Origin: Sinosporangium siamense
Lineage (GTDB): Bacteria; Actinomycetota; Actinomycetes; Streptosporangiales; Streptosporangiaceae
Length of the DNA stretch: 64,000 bases
NCBI RefSeq assembly: GCF_016863435.1
Contig: NZ_BOOW01000007.1
Location: 124,001 to 188,000, forward strand
Direction: 5' to 3'
Under the pieces are notes generated by a model. It had not been told where the DNA came from. It saw only the letters and a program-made list of their open reading frames with translations, and did not search any database. Each line of letters starts with the position of its first letter. The stretch's first letter is position 1. The position numbers and the translations under genes are program-made. Shown here piece by piece: positions 45,673 through 53,648 of the stretch.

Positions 45673-46818
45673 ATGCGAGCGGCTCTCACCATCTTGCTCA
45701 AGGACCTCAGGCAGCAGTTCAGGGACACCACCCTGCTGACCTTCGGCCTGGCGCTCCCGCTGGGGCTGGCGTTCCTCCTCACCCTCACCCTCGGCGGCAA
45801 TGAAAAGCAGCAGTTCATCGGCCGCTACGCGGTCGCAGGAGGCGCGGCGTTCACCGAACAGGTCCTGCGCCCGATGGCCGAACGCGGATACATCACCCTG
45901 CGCGAGCTACCCGGCTGGGACGCCGGAGCCGCCCTGGTGGACAAGGGGGAGGTGGACGCGGTGTTCGTCGTGCCGCCTGACGGGCGGACCGGCACCCTCG
46001 AAGTGATCGGCAACGTCGACGCCGCCATCGCCGTCGACGTCGCACGCGGCCTCGCGCAGTCCTACGCCACCGAGTTGCGCACGACCGGTCTCGCGGTCGC
46101 CGTCGCCATGCAGGGGCGTGACGCCGACGCAGGGGAACTCGCCCGGCTGGCGCAAGCCGCACCCACACCGGTCGCCCTGGACACCTCGACGCCGGTCCTG
46201 CGCAAGCAGCTCGACCCGGCCACCTATCACGCGGCGGGCATGGCGGTCTTCTTCCTGTTCTTCGGCGCCGTCGTGAGCGCGGCGGGCATCTTCGCCGAAC
46301 GCGCGGGCGGCACGCTGGTGCGGCTGATCGCGGCGCCGATCCCGCGATGGTCGATCGTGGCCGGCAAATCCGTCGGCGGCGTCGTGACGGGCATCGTGAC
46401 GATGACCGTCCTCATCGCGACCTCCGGGCTGCTGCTCGGGGCGCGCTGGGGCGACCCGCTCGGCGTCGCCGCCCTGGTCGCGGCCACCGTACTCGCCGTG
46501 TGCGGCATCACCACCGTGGTCGCGTCCTTCGCGCGTACGGCGGAGCAGGCGTCGAACTGGGTCTCGATCGTGGCGACGGTCCTCGGCGTCTTCGGCGGGG
46601 CACTCTTCCCGATCGCCCAGGTCGGCCTGCTGCCCTACCTCGGCTATGTGACACCGCACCGCTGGTTCCTTTCCGGACTCGCCGAACTGGCGGGCGGCGG
46701 TACGGCGAGTGCCGTCGTGAGTCCGGTACTTGTCCTGCTGGCCATCGCCGTCGTCACCGGCGGGGTGGCGGTACACCGATCGGGAAGGATGCTTCGTGTG
46801 ACGGGTGGTGTGGCGTGA
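45673..46818 (+). CDS. ABC-2 type permease A
   Basis: The 381-residue protein has one N-terminal helix (LLTFGLALPLGLAFLLTLTL), a ~150-residue external domain (VLRPMAERGYITLRELPGWD onward) and five or six helices from residue ~190 (MAVFFLFFGAVVSAAGIFAE, RLIAAPIPRWSIVAGKSVGG, WVSIVATVLGVFGGALFPIA). This 1+5 topology with a large extracytoplasmic domain is that of YhgE/ABC2_membrane_3 exporters. The GTG of the next permease overlaps its stop, so both half-transporters pair with the ATPase encoded just upstream. Confidence 0.9.
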   Translation: MRAALTILLKDLRQQFRDTTLLTFGLALPLGLAFLLTLTLGGNEKQQFIGRYAVAGGAAFTEQVLRPMAERGYITLRELPGWDAGAALVDKGEVDAVFVVPPDGRTGTLEVIGNVDAAIAVDVARGLAQSYATELRTTGLAVAVAMQGRDADAGELARLAQAAPTPVALDTSTPVLRKQLDPATYHAAGMAVFFLFFGAVVSAAGIFAERAGGTLVRLIAAPIPRWSIVAGKSVGGVVTGIVTMTVLIATSGLLLGARWGDPLGVAALVAATVLAVCGITTVVASFARTAEQASNWVSIVATVLGVFGGALFPIAQVGLLPYLGYVTPHRWFLSGLAELAGGGTASAVVSPVLVLLAIAVVTGGVAVHRSGRMLRVTGGVA

Positions 46819-47972
46819 AAGCACTGGCCTTCGCTCTGCTCGGGCTGCGGCGGTTCTTCCGCGAGCGGACCAACCTGTTCTTCGTGGTCCTGATGCCCTT
46901 TCTGATGATCTTCATGATGGGGCTCATGTTCGGCGGCACCTCCCAGGTGCGGCTCGGCGTCAGCGGCGCGACCGGGGAACCGCTCGCCGCCCGCCTCGTC
47001 GCCTCCCTGGGCGCCGACGACGATGTCGAGGTGGTGCGTGTCGGCAGCCGGGACGACCTCGTGTCGCGGGTCGAACGCGGCGAACTCCATGCGGGGCTCG
47101 CGATCCCCGCCGGATATGACACGACGCTGCGCGCCGGGGGACGCGTCACCCTCCAGCAGATCACCCGGCCCGGCGACATCGCCGGCCTCACCGCCGGAGC
47201 GCTGATCGCGTCGGTCGTGCCCAAGGAGGCCGCGCCGATCAAGGCCGCCGGGTTCGCGGCGGCCCAGGGCGCCGGCACGTTCGACGAGACCTACCGGGCC
47301 GCGCTCGGCTCCGCCGTACCCGGCCTGGACGTCAAGGTCACCACCACGGGGGAGGCGGTCATGCCGCACGGAGCCGCGGGCTTCGGCATCTGGGCGCCGC
47401 CGCTCCTGCTGCTCTACACCTTCATGACCGCGCTGATCGCGGGAGTCGGCACGGTCGAGAACCGCCGCCTCGGCGTGACCCGCCGCGCCTACTCCACCCC
47501 GACCTCCGCCGGCAGCATCGTGCTCGGCGAGACGCTCGGCAAACTCGTCATCACCCTCGCCCAGGGCCTCACCGTCATGCTCGGCTCGGCTCTCCTCTTC
47601 GGCGTCGACTGGGGCTCACCACCCGGGGCGGCGGCCCTCGTCGTCGCCTTCATCCTCGTCGGCGCGGGCGCCGCGACCCTCCTCGGCTCCCTCATGCGCA
47701 CCGAGGCCCAGGCCGTCTCCGTCGCCGTGATCCTCGGCCTCGGCCTGGGCGGCCTCGGCGGCACCGCGGTCCCCCTGGAGAGCTTCAGCGACACCATGCG
47801 CACCGTCGCCCACGTCACCCCGCACGCCTGGGCCTACGACGCCTTCACCCGCTTGGTACGGCACGGCGCCGGCCTGGCCGACATCCTCCCCACCGTCGCC
47901 CTCCTCACCGCCGCCGCCATAGCCCTCTTCACCCTCGGCGCCTGGCACATGCACAGAGCCCTCACCCGCTGA
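46815..47972 (+). CDS. ABC-2 type permease B
   Basis: The 385-residue partner permease has the same build as its upstream neighbour: helix one RTNLFFVVLMPFLMIFMMGL, an external domain with RLGVSGATGEPLAARLVASL, then helices from PPLLLLYTFMTALIAGVGTV onward, the cytoplasmic turn NRRLGVTRRAYSTPTSAGSI and a final helix near the C-terminus. The two permeases are distant paralogs. I use GTG 46815, which overlaps the previous stop (GTGA); the much longer upstream frame is the shadow of permease A. Its stop lies inside a hairpin shared with the convergent toxin gene. Confidence 0.9.
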   Translation: MKALAFALLGLRRFFRERTNLFFVVLMPFLMIFMMGLMFGGTSQVRLGVSGATGEPLAARLVASLGADDDVEVVRVGSRDDLVSRVERGELHAGLAIPAGYDTTLRAGGRVTLQQITRPGDIAGLTAGALIASVVPKEAAPIKAAGFAAAQGAGTFDETYRAALGSAVPGLDVKVTTTGEAVMPHGAAGFGIWAPPLLLLYTFMTALIAGVGTVENRRLGVTRRAYSTPTSAGSIVLGETLGKLVITLAQGLTVMLGSALLFGVDWGSPPGAAALVVAFILVGAGAATLLGSLMRTEAQAVSVAVILGLGLGGLGGTAVPLESFSDTMRTVAHVTPHAWAYDAFTRLVRHGAGLADILPTVALLTAAAIALFTLGAWHMHRALTR

Positions 47973-47983
47973 CCATCAGCGGG
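47965..47983. terminator. Stem containing both convergent stop codons
   Basis: CCCGCTGA (47965-47972) and TCAGCGGG (47976-47983) pair with a three-base loop. The TGA of permease B and the TGA (as TCA) of the toxin gene are its inner bases. It could end transcription on both strands. Confidence 0.55.
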
Positions 47984-48383
47984 AGACGAGATGCGCTTTC
48001 ACCCCAGGGAGGTCGTCGAAGGAAGCAGAGGAGTCCATCGTGACGACTTCGCGCGCTGTGGCCGCAGCCGTGGCAGCGATCACCAAATCGTAGGCTCCTC
48101 TCGGCTTTCCCAGCTTTCTAACATGCGCCATCAAACGTGCATGGACACGAGCGACATTTGTGGTGTATTCCTCCACTGGGATCAAGGCGAGGACTTCGTC
48201 AACGAACGTCTGGCGTCGTTGCCGGTTGTGGGCGTCAGCCAACTCGACACCCATGAGAAGCTCCGCGACGGTGATCGCGGATATGGCGATGTCGTCCCGG
48301 TCGCCGATGACGTCGTCCAATGCCTCGGCCGATCGGTCCGTGGCTATAAACACACAGGTGTCGAGTATCAGGCGTCGGGCCAT
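47976..48383 (-). CDS. vapC: PIN-domain toxin (VapC-like)
   Basis: The 135-residue protein is a PIN-fold RNase with the acidic metal-binding set in RRLILDTCVFIATDR (Asp near the N-terminus), VAELLMGVELAD (Glu), GAYDLVIAATA (Asp) and EVVTMDSSASFDDLPGV (Asp pair). VapC toxins cut tRNA or rRNA and are held by an antitoxin; the gene at 48368 overlaps its start by 16 bases and fits that role. Base composition is clearly less GC-rich than the flanking genes, which suggests transfer. It is convergent with the ABC permease gene. Confidence 0.9.
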   Translation of the reverse strand: MARRLILDTCVFIATDRSAEALDDVIGDRDDIAISAITVAELLMGVELADAHNRQRRQTFVDEVLALIPVEEYTTNVARVHARLMAHVRKLGKPRGAYDLVIAATAAATAREVVTMDSSASFDDLPGVKAHLVSR

Positions 48384-48628
48384 GTCGCTCTCGGGGTGTC
48401 CTCGACGGACTCACGGCCCATACGCACGTCTTCGGCGAAGTCTGGGTCGACTGTGGTCGTATGCCTGGCCAGCATCGCCTTGACCATTCGACCGGGTGCT
48501 GTGGGCGCGGGGCGGATGATCGCGATCTGACGGCCTCCCCGCGTGACCACAGTGGTCTCTCCTCGCTCAGCATCGTCAAGCACAGCGGCGAAGCTGCGCG
48601 ATGCTTCGGTGGCGCTCATCACTTTCAT
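48368..48628 (-). CDS. Antitoxin, Phd/YefM-VapB type
   Basis: The 86-residue protein begins MKVMSATEASRSFAAVLDDA, GETTVVTRGGRQIAIIRPA, the usual N-terminal DNA-binding part of Phd/YefM-like antitoxins, followed by a charged tail (PDFAEDVRMGRESVEDTPRA) that would wrap the toxin. It is the first gene of the pair and overlaps the toxin start by 16 bases. ATG 48628 has no ribosome site; TAATCT lies six bases upstream on the same strand (48640-48635), so the transcript is probably leaderless. A palindrome at 48632-48646 overlaps this promoter, consistent with self-repression. Confidence 0.88.
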   Translation of the reverse strand: MKVMSATEASRSFAAVLDDAERGETTVVTRGGRQIAIIRPAPTAPGRMVKAMLARHTTTVDPDFAEDVRMGRESVEDTPRATWPDA

Positions 48629-48631
48629 AGC

Positions 48632-48646
48632 ATCAGATTATCTGAT
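48632..48646. promoter_or_regulatory. Toxin-antitoxin operator and leaderless promoter
   Basis: ATCAGAT (48632-48638), T, ATCTGAT (48640-48646) is a perfect inverted repeat three bases upstream of the antitoxin ATG. It includes the minus-strand -10-like TAATCT (48640-48635). Confidence 0.8.
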
Positions 48647-48791
48647 TATCCCTGAAGGGGAGTACTGCGTGGCTTGATCGACCGTGATCGGAGAGTCAAT
48701 GGTGCGGTGGGAGAAGGTGGTGCCTGCCTCACCATGAGGAGGGAAGCTTTGGCCATGTTGCGGGGGTGAGGGGGTTCTCTACGGTGGGGGC

Positions 48792-50030
48792 ATGACCGAT
48801 GCGGTGCTGTTGTCCCCCTGGGAGCGGATTCGGGCCCACTGGGGGTTGCGGACGTTGTTGTGCACGTTTCACGTGGCTGCGGGTGTGCCGATCTCGGTGG
48901 TGGCGGCCGGCGTGCTGGTGGGGCTGGGGGCGCTCACCGTGGCGTTCTCGTGGACCGTCGTGGTGCCCCTCGTGTCGGTCTCGCTGCTCTTCTGGCTGGT
49001 GCCGAAGTTCACGTCGTGGCAGCGGGCGAGGTTCGCGGCGCTGCTGGGGGTGGAGATCGACAGGGTGCCGAGGCCGGCCCCCCTCCGCAACCCCTTCAAG
49101 CGGCTCTACCGGGCGGTGCGGACCAGGAGCACGTGGCGTCAGATCGTCTACCACCTGCTCTCGCCCCTGATCGGCCTGCTCGGGGTGGCGCTGGTGATCG
49201 GAGCCTGGTCCGGGGCCCTGATATCGCTGGCGGTCATGGTGCGCGCCATGGGTGTGGTGGATGTGCTGCAACTGGGGGCGTTGTCCGCGTTGTCGGCCGT
49301 GCTGCTGGTCGTGGCGCCGTTCATGGCGCGGGCGGTGGCCTCGCTTGACACGATGGCCGCGCAGGCGCTGCTCGGGCCGAGTCTCAGCGACCTGCTGGCG
49401 GCCCGGGTCGAGACGCTGCGCGAGAGCCGGGCGGAGGTGGTGGACGCCGCCGACGCCGAGCGCCGCCGCATCGAGCGGGACCTCCACGACGGCACCCAGC
49501 AGCGCCTGGTGTCGCTCGCGATGAAGCTCGGCATGGCGCGGGCCGCCTTCGAGGACCTGCCGCCGACCGCCAAGGACGTCATCGTGCAGGCGCACGAGGA
49601 GGCCAAACTGGCTCTCAAGGAGTTGCGCGACTTCGTGCGCGGGCTGCACCCGGCCGTGCTCAACGACGAGGGCCTCGACGCCGCCCTGTCGGGCCTGGCC
49701 GCGGGGGCGCCGTTCCCGGTGCGGTTGCGCGTCGAGCTGGCCGGGCGGGTGTCCCCCACAATCGAGGCGGTGGCGTTCTTCGTGGTGTCTGAGGCGCTCA
49801 CCAACATCGCCAAGCACGCTCTGGCCTCCTCCGCCGAGGTCACGGTGCACCGTGAGGGCGGAGCGCTCAGGCTGGTGGTCGCCGACGACGGGGTGGGTGG
49901 CGCCGATCCCGCGCTCGGCACCGGGCTCCGCGGCCTGACGCAGCGCGTTGGCTCCGTGGACGGAATCTTGAACATCGACAGCCCACCGGGCGGTCCGACA
50001 AGGATTGAAGTGGAACTACCGTGCGAATAG
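48792..50030 (+). CDS. Sensor histidine kinase (NarL-partner type, HisKA_3)
   Basis: The 412-residue kinase has four or more N-terminal helices (VAAGVPISVVAAGVLVGLGA, WTVVVPLVSVSLLFWLVPKF, LLSPLIGLLGVALVIGAWSG, LGALSALSAVLLVVAPFMAR), a coiled linker, the HisKA_3 phosphoacceptor box AERRRIERDLHDGTQQRLVS with His near residue 232, and a HATPase_c domain with EALTNIAKHALASS (N box), VVADDGVGGADP and GTGLRGLTQRV. The membrane-only sensor with no large outside domain resembles the putative-sensor kinases of LiaS/DesK style that detect envelope disturbance. Its last ten bases overlap the regulator gene. Confidence 0.93.
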   Translation: MTDAVLLSPWERIRAHWGLRTLLCTFHVAAGVPISVVAAGVLVGLGALTVAFSWTVVVPLVSVSLLFWLVPKFTSWQRARFAALLGVEIDRVPRPAPLRNPFKRLYRAVRTRSTWRQIVYHLLSPLIGLLGVALVIGAWSGALISLAVMVRAMGVVDVLQLGALSALSAVLLVVAPFMARAVASLDTMAAQALLGPSLSDLLAARVETLRESRAEVVDAADAERRRIERDLHDGTQQRLVSLAMKLGMARAAFEDLPPTAKDVIVQAHEEAKLALKELRDFVRGLHPAVLNDEGLDAALSGLAAGAPFPVRLRVELAGRVSPTIEAVAFFVVSEALTNIAKHALASSAEVTVHREGGALRLVVADDGVGGADPALGTGLRGLTQRVGSVDGILNIDSPPGGPTRIEVELPCE

Positions 50031-50662
50031 TGCTTGCCGAGGATTCGGTCCTGCTGCGGGAGGGACTCATCTGGGTGCTCGGTTCGGCCGGTTTCGAGGT
50101 GGTGGCGACCGCGGGCGACGCGGAGGGGCTGCTGCGGGCCGTCGAGGAGCATGAGCCCGACCTGGTCATCACCGATGTGCGTATGCCGCCTTTCCACAGC
50201 GACGAGGGCTTGAGGGCGGCGCTGGTGCTGCGCCGGGGGAGGCCGAAGCTACCGATCGTGGTGCTGTCGCAATATGTCGAGGAGCGTTACGCCACGCAGC
50301 TCCTGTCGACCGAGACGAGCGGCATCGGCTATCTGCTGAAGGACCGGGTGGCCGACGTCGCGGAGTTCCTCGACGCCCTGCGCCGGGTGGCGGCGGGCGG
50401 CACCGCCCTCGACCCCGAGGTGGTCGCCCAGCTGCTCGTCCGCCGGCACAGCGACCCGCTCGACCAGCTAACCCCGCGCGAGCATGAGGTCCTGGCCCTC
50501 ATCGCCGAGGGGCGTTCCAACGGCGGCATCGCCGAGGCCCTCGTGGTCTCGGAGGGCGCGGTCGGCAAGCACATCAACAACATCTTCATGAAACTCGGGC
50601 TATCGAACGCCGACAGGGACCACCGTCGTGTGCTCGCCGTGCTGCGTTTCCTCAAGGTCTGA
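50021..50662 (+). CDS. NarL/LuxR-family response regulator
   Basis: The 213-residue protein has a receiver domain with acidic pocket VLAEDSVLLREGL, phosphoacceptor Asp52 in LVITDVRMPP and Lys in GIGYLLKDRVAD, then a C-terminal LuxR HTH (LTPREHEVLALIAEGRSNGG, VVSEGAVGKHINNIFMKLGL). The GTG start at 50021 lies inside the kinase gene, giving tight coupling. It is the evident partner of the kinase. The following gene encodes a small DUF4097-like envelope protein, an arrangement recalling Bacillus LiaRS with LiaG, so an envelope-stress role is a reasonable guess. Confidence 0.94.
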   Translation: MRIVLAEDSVLLREGLIWVLGSAGFEVVATAGDAEGLLRAVEEHEPDLVITDVRMPPFHSDEGLRAALVLRRGRPKLPIVVLSQYVEERYATQLLSTETSGIGYLLKDRVADVAEFLDALRRVAAGGTALDPEVVAQLLVRRHSDPLDQLTPREHEVLALIAEGRSNGGIAEALVVSEGAVGKHINNIFMKLGLSNADRDHRRVLAVLRFLKV

Positions 50663-50685
50663 CCCATAGAACAGGGACAAGAGAG

Positions 50686-51114
50686 ATGCGACGTAAGACG
50701 AGGATGGCGTGGATCGTCTCCGGCGGAGCCATCGCCCTGTCAGCGGTGCTCCTGGGGCCGATCATCGCCTGGTTCGAGGTGAGACCGGGCTACGAGGACT
50801 ACGACACCGGCACGATCGTGCAAAAGGGCGACGAACGCACGACGAGCGTCTACCGGCTCACGGCCCCCCGGCTCGTGGTGAAGGCGTCGGACGACACTAA
50901 CGTCACCATCGCCCGGGGCAAGGACGGCGAGATGACCGTCGATCGCAGGGTGGTCTGGGAGTGGGACCGGCCCAATGTCATGGAGAGCTGGGACGGCGGC
51001 ACCCTCATCCTCGACTTCGAGTGCCCGCACAAAGGCCGCCGCGGCGCGGACAAGTGCCGCGCCGACGTCACCGTGAGCGTTCCGGACATCCCGATCACCC
51101 GGCTGCCCGTGTGA
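50686..51114 (+). CDS. Short DUF4097-like membrane-anchored protein, possibly truncated
   Basis: The 142-residue product has an N-terminal signal-anchor helix (MAWIVSGGAIALSAVLLGPI) and an outside part with strands RLTAPRLVVKASDDTNVTIA, VDRRVVWEWDRP, WDGGTLILDFECPHKGRRGA and CRADVTVSVPDIPITRLPV. This resembles the beginning of DUF4097/LiaG-type proteins, which normally go on for another 80-150 residues of repeating beta turns. The stop arrives right where VPxxVPV-type repeats would start, and the convergent mutase gene ends two bases beyond, so a deletion may have shortened it. It lies 23 bases after the response regulator gene and is probably in its operon. Confidence 0.7.
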   Translation: MRRKTRMAWIVSGGAIALSAVLLGPIIAWFEVRPGYEDYDTGTIVQKGDERTTSVYRLTAPRLVVKASDDTNVTIARGKDGEMTVDRRVVWEWDRPNVMESWDGGTLILDFECPHKGRRGADKCRADVTVSVPDIPITRLPV

Positions 51115-51115
51115 C

Positions 51116-52765
51116 TCACAGCCCGAGCGCCGCCGACAGGTCCGTGCGGAGCGCCGCCAGGTCGTGTGCGGCCCGCGTCCTGGCCTCCGCCACCGGCCCT
51201 GCGACCGGGACCACGACCTCCAGATAGCACTTGAGCTTCGGCTCGGTGCCCGACGGCCGCACGATCACCCGCGCGCCCCCGGCCAGCCGATAGCGCAGCC
51301 CGTCGGTCGGCGGCAGGCCGCCCGCGCCGAGACTCAGGTCCTCGGCCGACTCGACCGCCCGCCCGCCGAGTTCGGCGGGCGGTGTGGCCCGCAGCCGCGC
51401 CATCGCCTCGGTGATCAGCGACAGGTCGCTCACCCGCACCGACAGCTGGCCTGTCGCGTGCAAACCGTACTCCCGGGCCTGGTCGTCGAGTAGGTCGAGC
51501 AGCGTGCGGCCCTCCCGCCGGGCTAGCGCCGCCATGCCCGCGATGGTGAGAGCGGCGCCGATGCCGTCCTTGTCGCGCACCGGCAGCCCACCGTCGGAGC
51601 CGACGCTGTAGCCGAGGGCCTCCTCATAGCCGAAGACGAGCCGCTCGTCCCCGGTGCCGGCTTTCACGATCCACTTGAAGCCGGTCAGCGTGTCCGCGTA
51701 GTGCACGCCGTACCTCGCCGCGATCTTCGACAGCAGCGAGCTGGACACGATGCTGCACGCCACCAGCCGGTCGCCGCCGGAGGTGTGCCGCAGCACGTGC
51801 TCGGCGAGCAGCCCGCCGACCTCGTCGCCCGACAACATGCGATAGTCCCCGTCGCCCGTGGGCACACCCGCGGCGCAGCGGTCGGCGTCGGGGTCGTTGG
51901 CGAGGATCAGGTCCGCGCCGTTCTTGGCCGCGAGGGCGAGCGCGAGGTCCATCGCCCCGGGCTCCTCCGGGTTGGGGAACGCCACCGTCGGGAAGGCGGG
52001 GTCGGGCTCGAACTGCTCGGCGACCACCGCCGGCGGCGCGAACCCGGCCCGGGTCATCGCCTCCACGAGCGTCTCACCGCCGACCCCGTGCATGGGCGTG
52101 TAGACGACGGCGAGTTCCCGCGCCGCGCCCAGCGGCAAACCCAGGACCGCCGCGAGATACGGCTCCACGATGTCGGCCGCCGACAACGTCGCCCAGTCGT
52201 CGCCGAGCGGCAGCGCGTCGACCCGCCCAACCCCGTTGATGGCCTGCGAGATCATCGTGTCGAGCGGCGGCACGATCTGCGCGCCGTCCCCCCAATAGAC
52301 CTTGTAGCCGTTGTCCCGCGGCGGATTGTGCGACGCCGTCACCATGACCCCCGCCGCCGCCCCAAGGTGGAGTACGGCATAAGCCAGCACAGGCGTCGGC
52401 CAATGCCTGGCCATGAGCGCCACACGCAGCCCCGCCCCGGTCAGCACGGCCGCGGTGTCACGGGCGAACACGTCGGAGTTGTGCCGGGCATCGTAGCCGA
52501 CGACCACCAGGTCGCCCGGCTTGAGCACGCGGGCGAGCCCGGCCGCGGCGCGCATCACGGTGACGCGGTTCATCCGGTTGGGGCCGGGACCCAGCTCACC
52601 GCGGAGCCCCGCCGTACCGAACTCGAGTTTGCTCCCGAACCGGTCGGTGAGCGCGGTCATGTCGCCCTGGTCGAGCAGCTCCGCGAGCTCGGCGCGGGTG
52701 TGCGGGTCGGGGTCCGCGGCGAGCCATTCGCGGGCACGCCGCACCAGGTCGGTCGCTTCGTTCAT
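51116..52765 (-). CDS. Phospho-sugar mutase, probable phosphopentomutase (PmmB-like)
   Basis: The 549-residue alpha-D-phosphohexomutase family enzyme has the phosphoserine loop VMVTASHNPPRDNGYKVYWG, metal site LANDPDADRCAAGVP, sugar-binding GYEEALGYSVGSDGG and the phosphate-binding VRPSGTEPKLKCYLEVV at the end. The N-terminal KLEFGTAGLRGELGPGPNRM is characteristic of the PGM2/phosphopentomutase-type branch rather than PGM1. ATG 52765 is chosen; the frame extends upstream without support. It lies 22 bases from the purine nucleoside phosphorylase gene, on the same strand, so conversion of (deoxy)ribose-1-phosphate to the 5-phosphate is the likely job, as for mycobacterial PmmB beside DeoD. Confidence 0.9.
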   Translation of the reverse strand: MNEATDLVRRAREWLAADPDPHTRAELAELLDQGDMTALTDRFGSKLEFGTAGLRGELGPGPNRMNRVTVMRAAAGLARVLKPGDLVVVGYDARHNSDVFARDTAAVLTGAGLRVALMARHWPTPVLAYAVLHLGAAAGVMVTASHNPPRDNGYKVYWGDGAQIVPPLDTMISQAINGVGRVDALPLGDDWATLSAADIVEPYLAAVLGLPLGAARELAVVYTPMHGVGGETLVEAMTRAGFAPPAVVAEQFEPDPAFPTVAFPNPEEPGAMDLALALAAKNGADLILANDPDADRCAAGVPTGDGDYRMLSGDEVGGLLAEHVLRHTSGGDRLVACSIVSSSLLSKIAARYGVHYADTLTGFKWIVKAGTGDERLVFGYEEALGYSVGSDGGLPVRDKDGIGAALTIAGMAALARREGRTLLDLLDDQAREYGLHATGQLSVRVSDLSLITEAMARLRATPPAELGGRAVESAEDLSLGAGGLPPTDGLRYRLAGGARVIVRPSGTEPKLKCYLEVVVPVAGPVAEARTRAAHDLAALRTDLSAALGL

Positions 52766-52787
52766 CGGTGAGTCCCCCGCGCGAGGT

Positions 52788-53591
52788 TCAGAGCTTGTCC
52801 ACGACCTTGGCCAGCAGCGTTCCCATGCGCGCCGCTGTGGCCCTGCCAACCTCCAGCACCTCGAGGTGGTTGAGGGGCTCGCCCACGAGCCCGGCGCCGG
52901 GGTTGGTCACAAGGGAGATGCCGAGCACGTCGGCTCCGCCTTCGCGGGCGGCGATGGCCTCAAGCACGGTGGACATGCCGATCATGTCCCCACCGATGAT
53001 GCGGAGCATGCGGATCTCCGCGGGTGTCTCATATGTCGGTCCGCGGAAGGCGACGTACACGCCCTCCTGGAGGCTCGGGTCGAGGCTGCGGGCGAGCTCG
53101 CGCAGGCGCGGGGTGTAGACGTCGGTGAGGTCGATGAACGTCGTGCCGGTGAGGGGGTTGGCGCCGGTCATGTTGATGTGGTCGCTGATCAGCACCGGCT
53201 CGCCGACCTTCTGCGTCTCCGGCCGCAGCCCCCCGGCGGCGTTGGTGATCACGAAGGTGCCGACCCCGGCGGCAAGGGCGGTGCGCACGCCGTGGACCAC
53301 GGGCTCGACCCCCCGGCCCTCATAGAGGTGGGTGCGCCCGAGGAAGATCAACGCATGCCTGCCGGCCTCGGTGGCCACCACGCGGATCGTGCCGCCGTGT
53401 CCGGCGACCGCGGGCGCCGAGAAGCCAGGAAGGTCGGCCATGGCGACCTCCGCGACCGTGCGTCCGATCGCGTCGGCTGCCGGGACCCACCCGGAGCCCA
53501 TGATCAGGGCCACGTCGAAGGAGGAGATCCCGACGGCGCTCTTCAGTGCCGCGGCGGCATCCTGTGCCAGGGCGTATGCGTCATTGCTCAC
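52788..53591 (-). CDS. punA: Purine nucleoside phosphorylase (trimeric class)
   Basis: The 267-residue enzyme splits inosine and guanosine (and deoxy forms) with phosphate. It has IMGSGWVPAADAIG and GRTHLYEGRGVEPVVHGVRT for phosphate and sugar contacts, ITNAAGGLRPE, the base-pocket FRGPTYETPAEIRMLRIIG and MSTVLEAIAAREGGADVLGI, which is the trimeric class II set. It sits first in a two-gene unit with the phospho-sugar mutase. The substrates come from adenosine deaminase (38487) and the BMP-type importer (28634-33821). Confidence 0.95.
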   Translation of the reverse strand: MSNDAYALAQDAAAALKSAVGISSFDVALIMGSGWVPAADAIGRTVAEVAMADLPGFSAPAVAGHGGTIRVVATEAGRHALIFLGRTHLYEGRGVEPVVHGVRTALAAGVGTFVITNAAGGLRPETQKVGEPVLISDHINMTGANPLTGTTFIDLTDVYTPRLRELARSLDPSLQEGVYVAFRGPTYETPAEIRMLRIIGGDMIGMSTVLEAIAAREGGADVLGISLVTNPGAGLVGEPLNHLEVLEVGRATAARMGTLLAKVVDKL

Positions 53592-53648
53592 GATAAATGA
53601 GGCTACATCGCGCGGCTGATGAAACGGACTTATCCGGCGTAATGCGGA

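Noticed and set aside
46347-46814. Upstream extension of ABC permease B to 46347
   Set aside because: This part is the complement-phase shadow of permease A; GTG 46815 overlaps the previous stop and starts a normal membrane helix.
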